Source: Litoribrevibacter euphylliae (GTDB taxonomy: Bacteria; Pseudomonadota; Gammaproteobacteria; Pseudomonadales; Litoribrevibacteraceae). From it: a DNA stretch of 64,000 bases. The stretch spans positions 1,178,001-1,242,000 of the forward strand of contig NZ_JBHRSZ010000002.1 of NCBI RefSeq assembly GCF_042646085.1. Reading direction: 5' to 3'. The notes beneath the pieces are model-generated. The model ran no database searches and was not told the origin of the DNA. It saw nothing but the letters and a program-made list of their open reading frames with translations. Numbering within the stretch: position 1 is the stretch's first letter; each line of letters opens with the position of its first letter. The position numbers were made by a program, and so were the translations under genes. Shown here in pieces: positions 61,385-64,000 of the stretch.

Positions 61385-61423
61385 AAAAAAGCCTACCGTG
61401 GAAAACACGGTAGGCTTTTTTTT
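61385..61423. terminator. Bidirectional terminator
   Basis: 10-bp perfect stem GCCTACCGTG / CACGGTAGGC, with an A-run before and a T-run after, between the convergent SDR and VanZ-like genes. Confidence 0.92.
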
Positions 61424-61427
61424 GTGG

Positions 61428-61838
61428 TCAGACCGTCTTATCCAATACCCGTTTGGACAGTAAATAAAAGACCGCCATGCCCACCGCATCACATCCAAGA
61501 TCCATAAAATCAAAGTTACGCGAAGCAATGTATAGCTGACTGAATTCTTCTGTAACTGCAAACAGCCCAACCAATAACAACGCCAGATTCACCTGCACAC
61601 CCTTTTTTACGCCGGGAACACCTAACCTTACCGACTTACCAAGCAAGGTTAGATTGAGCATAAAAGTCAGTACACCAAAGATCATCAAGTGCCCAATTTT
61701 ATCGCCATTAGGCACGTGTTGAAGCCACTCCACCAGAAAGTAAGTTTCGCCTTGATTGACTTGATATAAGGTGCCAAAGATCAACAGCACCATACACACC
61801 AACCCCATCACCGCTTTATGCCGAAAGTGCATCGTCAT
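61428..61838 (-). CDS. VanZ-like membrane protein
   Basis: A 136-residue protein with about four hydrophobic segments and the VanZ-like pattern DKIGHLMIFGVLTF near 46, then AVTEEFSQLYIASRNFDFMDLGCDAVG near 93 (quoted in part). VanZ in enterococci raises teicoplanin resistance, but most family members have no known role. Its ATG shares one base with the creD stop (TAATG), so it is translationally coupled to creD and probably belongs to the Cre regulon. Confidence 0.82.
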   Translation of the reverse strand: MTMHFRHKAVMGLVCMVLLIFGTLYQVNQGETYFLVEWLQHVPNGDKIGHLMIFGVLTFMLNLTLLGKSVRLGVPGVKKGVQVNLALLLVGLFAVTEEFSQLYIASRNFDFMDLGCDAVGMAVFYLLSKRVLDKTV

Positions 61839-63256
61839 TACTTCTCGTCCTCGGTTGATTTAGTAAACTTCTCCGCGGCGGCACGATCCCCCAGGTCATA
61901 CCAATCGATGTTTCGAGTTACCACCATCACAATCACCAGAATTACAAAGGTCAGTGTCGAGCCCATCAGAAAAGCCAAGTCTTCAGAGCTGATAATCAGG
62001 TAAAGACACAGATACAACACCGACAGCAGACCACTGTACAAAGCCGCAAGCTTGAAGCCTTTTAGAACGAAGCTCAGATAAAACATCAGCAAGGCAATAC
62101 AGGCTACAGAGGCAACAGCGTAAGACACCCCAAAGGCCAGATGTTCAGACAAAGACACCAACAACAGATAGAAAATCGCGTTAGCAAAGCCCACCAACGT
62201 GTATTGAATGGCATGGATCGGTAGCTTCTTCACAATTTCAAAAATGAAGAAGGAGATGAAGGTCAAACCAATAAATAAGATGCCGTATTTCAACGCTCGA
62301 TCCGACTGTTGATACACATCGATGGTTTCAATGTGCTTAACGCCAAAACCACTACTAATGAGGTCGGCACATTCACCGTTCGCACAGTTCGCAACTTTCT
62401 CGTTGATGTTATTTGCGAAGGACGTAGTCTTCCAAGTTGCTTGATACCCCGCTTCGGAAATAGATCGTTCTACCGGTAGAAACATCCCAGTAAATTCAGG
62501 GTGCGGCCAATCCGAGGTAACAGACACCTGAGTCTCGACACCTGTGGGAACAAAGGAAATAGACTCCATGCCACGCAATACCAACTGATAACTGAAGTCT
62601 AACGATGTTAGGGGATTTGCCTGATCATCAGTTTCTTTGCTCTCGTGAATATCTTTAGCAATTCCAGGCACAAAGGCATGAATGCCATTGCCATTAGAAG
62701 AAAATTTGCTGCCCGGTAAAAACTTAATGGTTTGATTCAACCATCGCAGCTGCGGAATGCTATTGATACCGCGCGGATCAAATACCGTGCTGAATAAATA
62801 GGGTTTGGAAAGCTCTACCTTCTCTGCCGACCCAAAGATACGAACTAATTCTTTCTGGATACGTGTCTGATCAAATGCACCCGACACATCGAAGGTTCCG
62901 GTATACACAGGCACTTTATAAATACCTTTGTATCGAAGGTCGTTTTCAATCTGACTTTTGATACTGAGGCTTTCAGGATTGATAAACAGCTTGCGGTGAC
63001 GCACCACTTCCTTCTTATGTTTCTTCGTTTCATCTTTGTTCCACACATCCACGTAATCCGTTGTGGTGTATGGGATTACCAGAATCGGCCCCATCAGCTC
63101 CTGAGCGCCCGTCCAGCTTTGAGAAACGCTATATTTTGCGGACTGCAGATAATCATTTCGCTCGTAGATTTTCTCAGAAATCATCCCCAGAGGGATTAGT
63201 AAGATAAGGGCGATTAAGCCAATCACACAGAGTTTTATTGCCAGTGCTTTTTGCAT
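61838..63256 (-). CDS. creD: Inner-membrane protein CreD
   Basis: Envelope protein of the CreBC (BlrAB) stress regulon, linked in other bacteria to colicin E2 tolerance, beta-lactam response and envelope integrity. The 472-residue product has an N-terminal membrane segment (near 8-26) and a large periplasmic domain with the family motif SWTGAQELMGPILVIPY (near 46-62). Five or more C-terminal membrane segments follow (near 325-450). TTTTAGGAGA precedes the ATG. It lies 157 nt after creC; a clear tandem TTCAC cre-tag is not visible. Confidence 0.92.
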   Translation of the reverse strand: MQKALAIKLCVIGLIALILLIPLGMISEKIYERNDYLQSAKYSVSQSWTGAQELMGPILVIPYTTTDYVDVWNKDETKKHKKEVVRHRKLFINPESLSIKSQIENDLRYKGIYKVPVYTGTFDVSGAFDQTRIQKELVRIFGSAEKVELSKPYLFSTVFDPRGINSIPQLRWLNQTIKFLPGSKFSSNGNGIHAFVPGIAKDIHESKETDDQANPLTSLDFSYQLVLRGMESISFVPTGVETQVSVTSDWPHPEFTGMFLPVERSISEAGYQATWKTTSFANNINEKVANCANGECADLISSGFGVKHIETIDVYQQSDRALKYGILFIGLTFISFFIFEIVKKLPIHAIQYTLVGFANAIFYLLLVSLSEHLAFGVSYAVASVACIALLMFYLSFVLKGFKLAALYSGLLSVLYLCLYLIISSEDLAFLMGSTLTFVILVIVMVVTRNIDWYDLGDRAAAEKFTKSTEDEK

Positions 63257-63413
63257 GAGATTTCTCCTAAAAGTTAGATGCTTTTAAGATAAATCGCCTG
63301 TGTGGGGTCTTTATGAGTTGAATGTGTAGATAGTTTGTAGTGCGTGTGAAGCACTTTTTGTGGTCTGTTGTAGCGGTTAGTTTGAGTGTTTTTTTAGTGG
63401 TTTTTTAGTGCAT

Positions 63414-64000
63414 CTAGGCTGGCAACCACACCCGTGCGCAACAACCCTGAGTGAGTCGGTTTTCCAAAGACACTTGCCCTTGGTGTAAAGCCACAATTTC
63501 ATTAACAAAACACAGCCCGAGCCCGGTGCTTTTTTTATTGGTATCCGGTCGATTCAGTGAATAAAAACGCTCAAACACTCTGGATAGCGCATACTCAGGA
63601 ATCCCCGGCCCTTGATCTTGTACCTCCAGAACACAGCCTTGATGGTCACGCGTTATTTGAAGAACAATCTGTCCAGCCGAGGGGCTAAATTCGATGGCGT
63701 TCTGAAGTAAATTATCCAACACCTGAGTTAACAGAAAAGCATCGCCTTCCACCTCAAAGGCATCTTGATTGGCATCGTTCGGAATCACCTCAATGGTCAC
63801 GCCTTTCGCCAATAACGCCACCCGCTTACTCTCAATGACGCTGTGTGCCAGAGACAACAAAGATACTCGTTCTGTCGTTTCCAAATTTCCGCGTTTCTCC
63901 AAACTGGCCAAAGCCAACAAACGATTGATCATCACATCAATGCGATCGGTTTCATCCAGAATATTGCTTTGAAAACGTTCAAAATCGGCCTCAGGCATGG
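63414..64000 (-). CDS. creC: Sensor histidine kinase CreC, C-terminal part (runs off the window)
   Basis: The last 195 or more residues of a two-component kinase, reading in from beyond base 64000. Visible are the helix after the phospho-acceptor (FERFQSNILDETDRIDVMIN), the N box (LLQNAIEFSPSAG), the G1 box (VQDQGPGIPEYALSRVFERF) and the G2 box (STGLGLCFVNEIVALHQG). Together with creD directly downstream, it is best read as CreC. The ATG near the edge is internal. creB would be expected just outside the window. Confidence 0.85.
   Translation of the reverse strand, partial: MPEADFERFQSNILDETDRIDVMINRLLALASLEKRGNLETTERVSLLSLAHSVIESKRVALLAKGVTIEVIPNDANQDAFEVEGDAFLLTQVLDNLLQNAIEFSPSAGQIVLQITRDHQGCVLEVQDQGPGIPEYALSRVFERFYSLNRPDTNKKSTGLGLCFVNEIVALHQGQVSLENRLTQGCCARVWLPA

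Noticed and set aside
63257..63413. Possible CreB binding site (TTCAC-N6-TTCAC) upstream of creD
   Set aside because: Only one TTCAC half-site (complement at 63346-63350) is present; the second half reads TACAA, so the cre-tag is not supported.
1..64000. tRNA genes, CRISPR arrays, insertion sequences or prophage genes
   Set aside because: I found no tRNA T-loop and acceptor pattern in intergenic DNA, no regularly spaced repeats, and no transposase, integrase or phage proteins.

Overview
The window is a gene-dense, moderately AT-rich stretch of a Gram-negative gammaproteobacterium. It carries LptD, SurA, CreD, AmpD, a type IV pilus locus and flagellar outer-membrane accessory genes. Three gene blocks follow Pseudomonas-type order: rpe-gph-trpEGDC, ampD-DUF1631-nadC-pilABCD, and lptD-surA-pdxA-rsmA-apaG-apaH. 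Together with the AmgK-MurU recycling genes this suggests a marine member of the Oceanospirillales/Pseudomonadales group. I cannot name the genus from sequence alone. I see no tRNA, rRNA, IS element, prophage or CRISPR array.

Layout. (1) 1-13200 is an assimilatory nitrate block on the minus strand: narK, nasA with a fused DmsB-DmsC-type partner, nirBD, the ANTAR antiterminator nasT and the nitrate-binding protein nrtA. A Sel1-repeat gene sits among them on the plus strand. narK, nirB and nrtA each have a good sigma-54 (GG-N10-GC) promoter, and nasA has a weaker one. The nrtA leader RNA has two hairpins with identical AACGGC hexaloops, then a strong intrinsic terminator, the expected target of the neighbouring NasT. 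(2) 13200-24650 is mainly minus strand: sbcB, the rpe-gph-trpEGDC cluster, then djlA-murU-amgK, with a plus-strand DUF3530-like gene between them. (3) 24800-32400 is the plus-strand operon lptD-surA-pdxA-rsmA-apaG-apaH-glpE. (4) 32490-37840 holds phosphoglucomutase, a DUF4136 lipoprotein, and a flagellar accessory cluster (flgT, flgP and two extra lipoproteins). (5) 37900-49400 holds cca, ampD, a DUF1631 gene, nadC and the type IV pilus genes (tfpZ-like, two pilins, pilB, pilC, pilD). (6) 49550-56450 holds a small unknown gene, a chemoreceptor, and a basic amino-acid ABC transporter next to astE. (7) 56500-64000 holds a FecR-like Tat-exported protein with a CHASE2 adenylate cyclase, a divergent TetR/SDR pair with clear operators, and creC(partial)-creD-VanZ-like.

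How the genes work together. The nitrate block gives uptake (NrtA, NarK), reduction to nitrite (NasA plus a probable membrane quinol-linked partner) and reduction to ammonium (NirBD). Control appears to be two-layered: nitrogen limitation through sigma-54/NtrC, and nitrate through NasT antitermination. AmpD, AmgK, MurU and the Cre genes link to peptidoglycan recycling and envelope stress. LptD, SurA and DjlA serve outer-membrane biogenesis and folding. FlgP/FlgT and the pilus genes serve motility. The Aot-like transporter and AstE serve arginine use.

The most interesting regions are the nrtA leader with its ANTAR, sigma-54 and terminator architecture, the NasA/DmsBC-type nitrate reductase, and the flagellar lipoprotein cluster. 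A scatter of 14-16 bp tandem duplications in short intergenic gaps is also notable.
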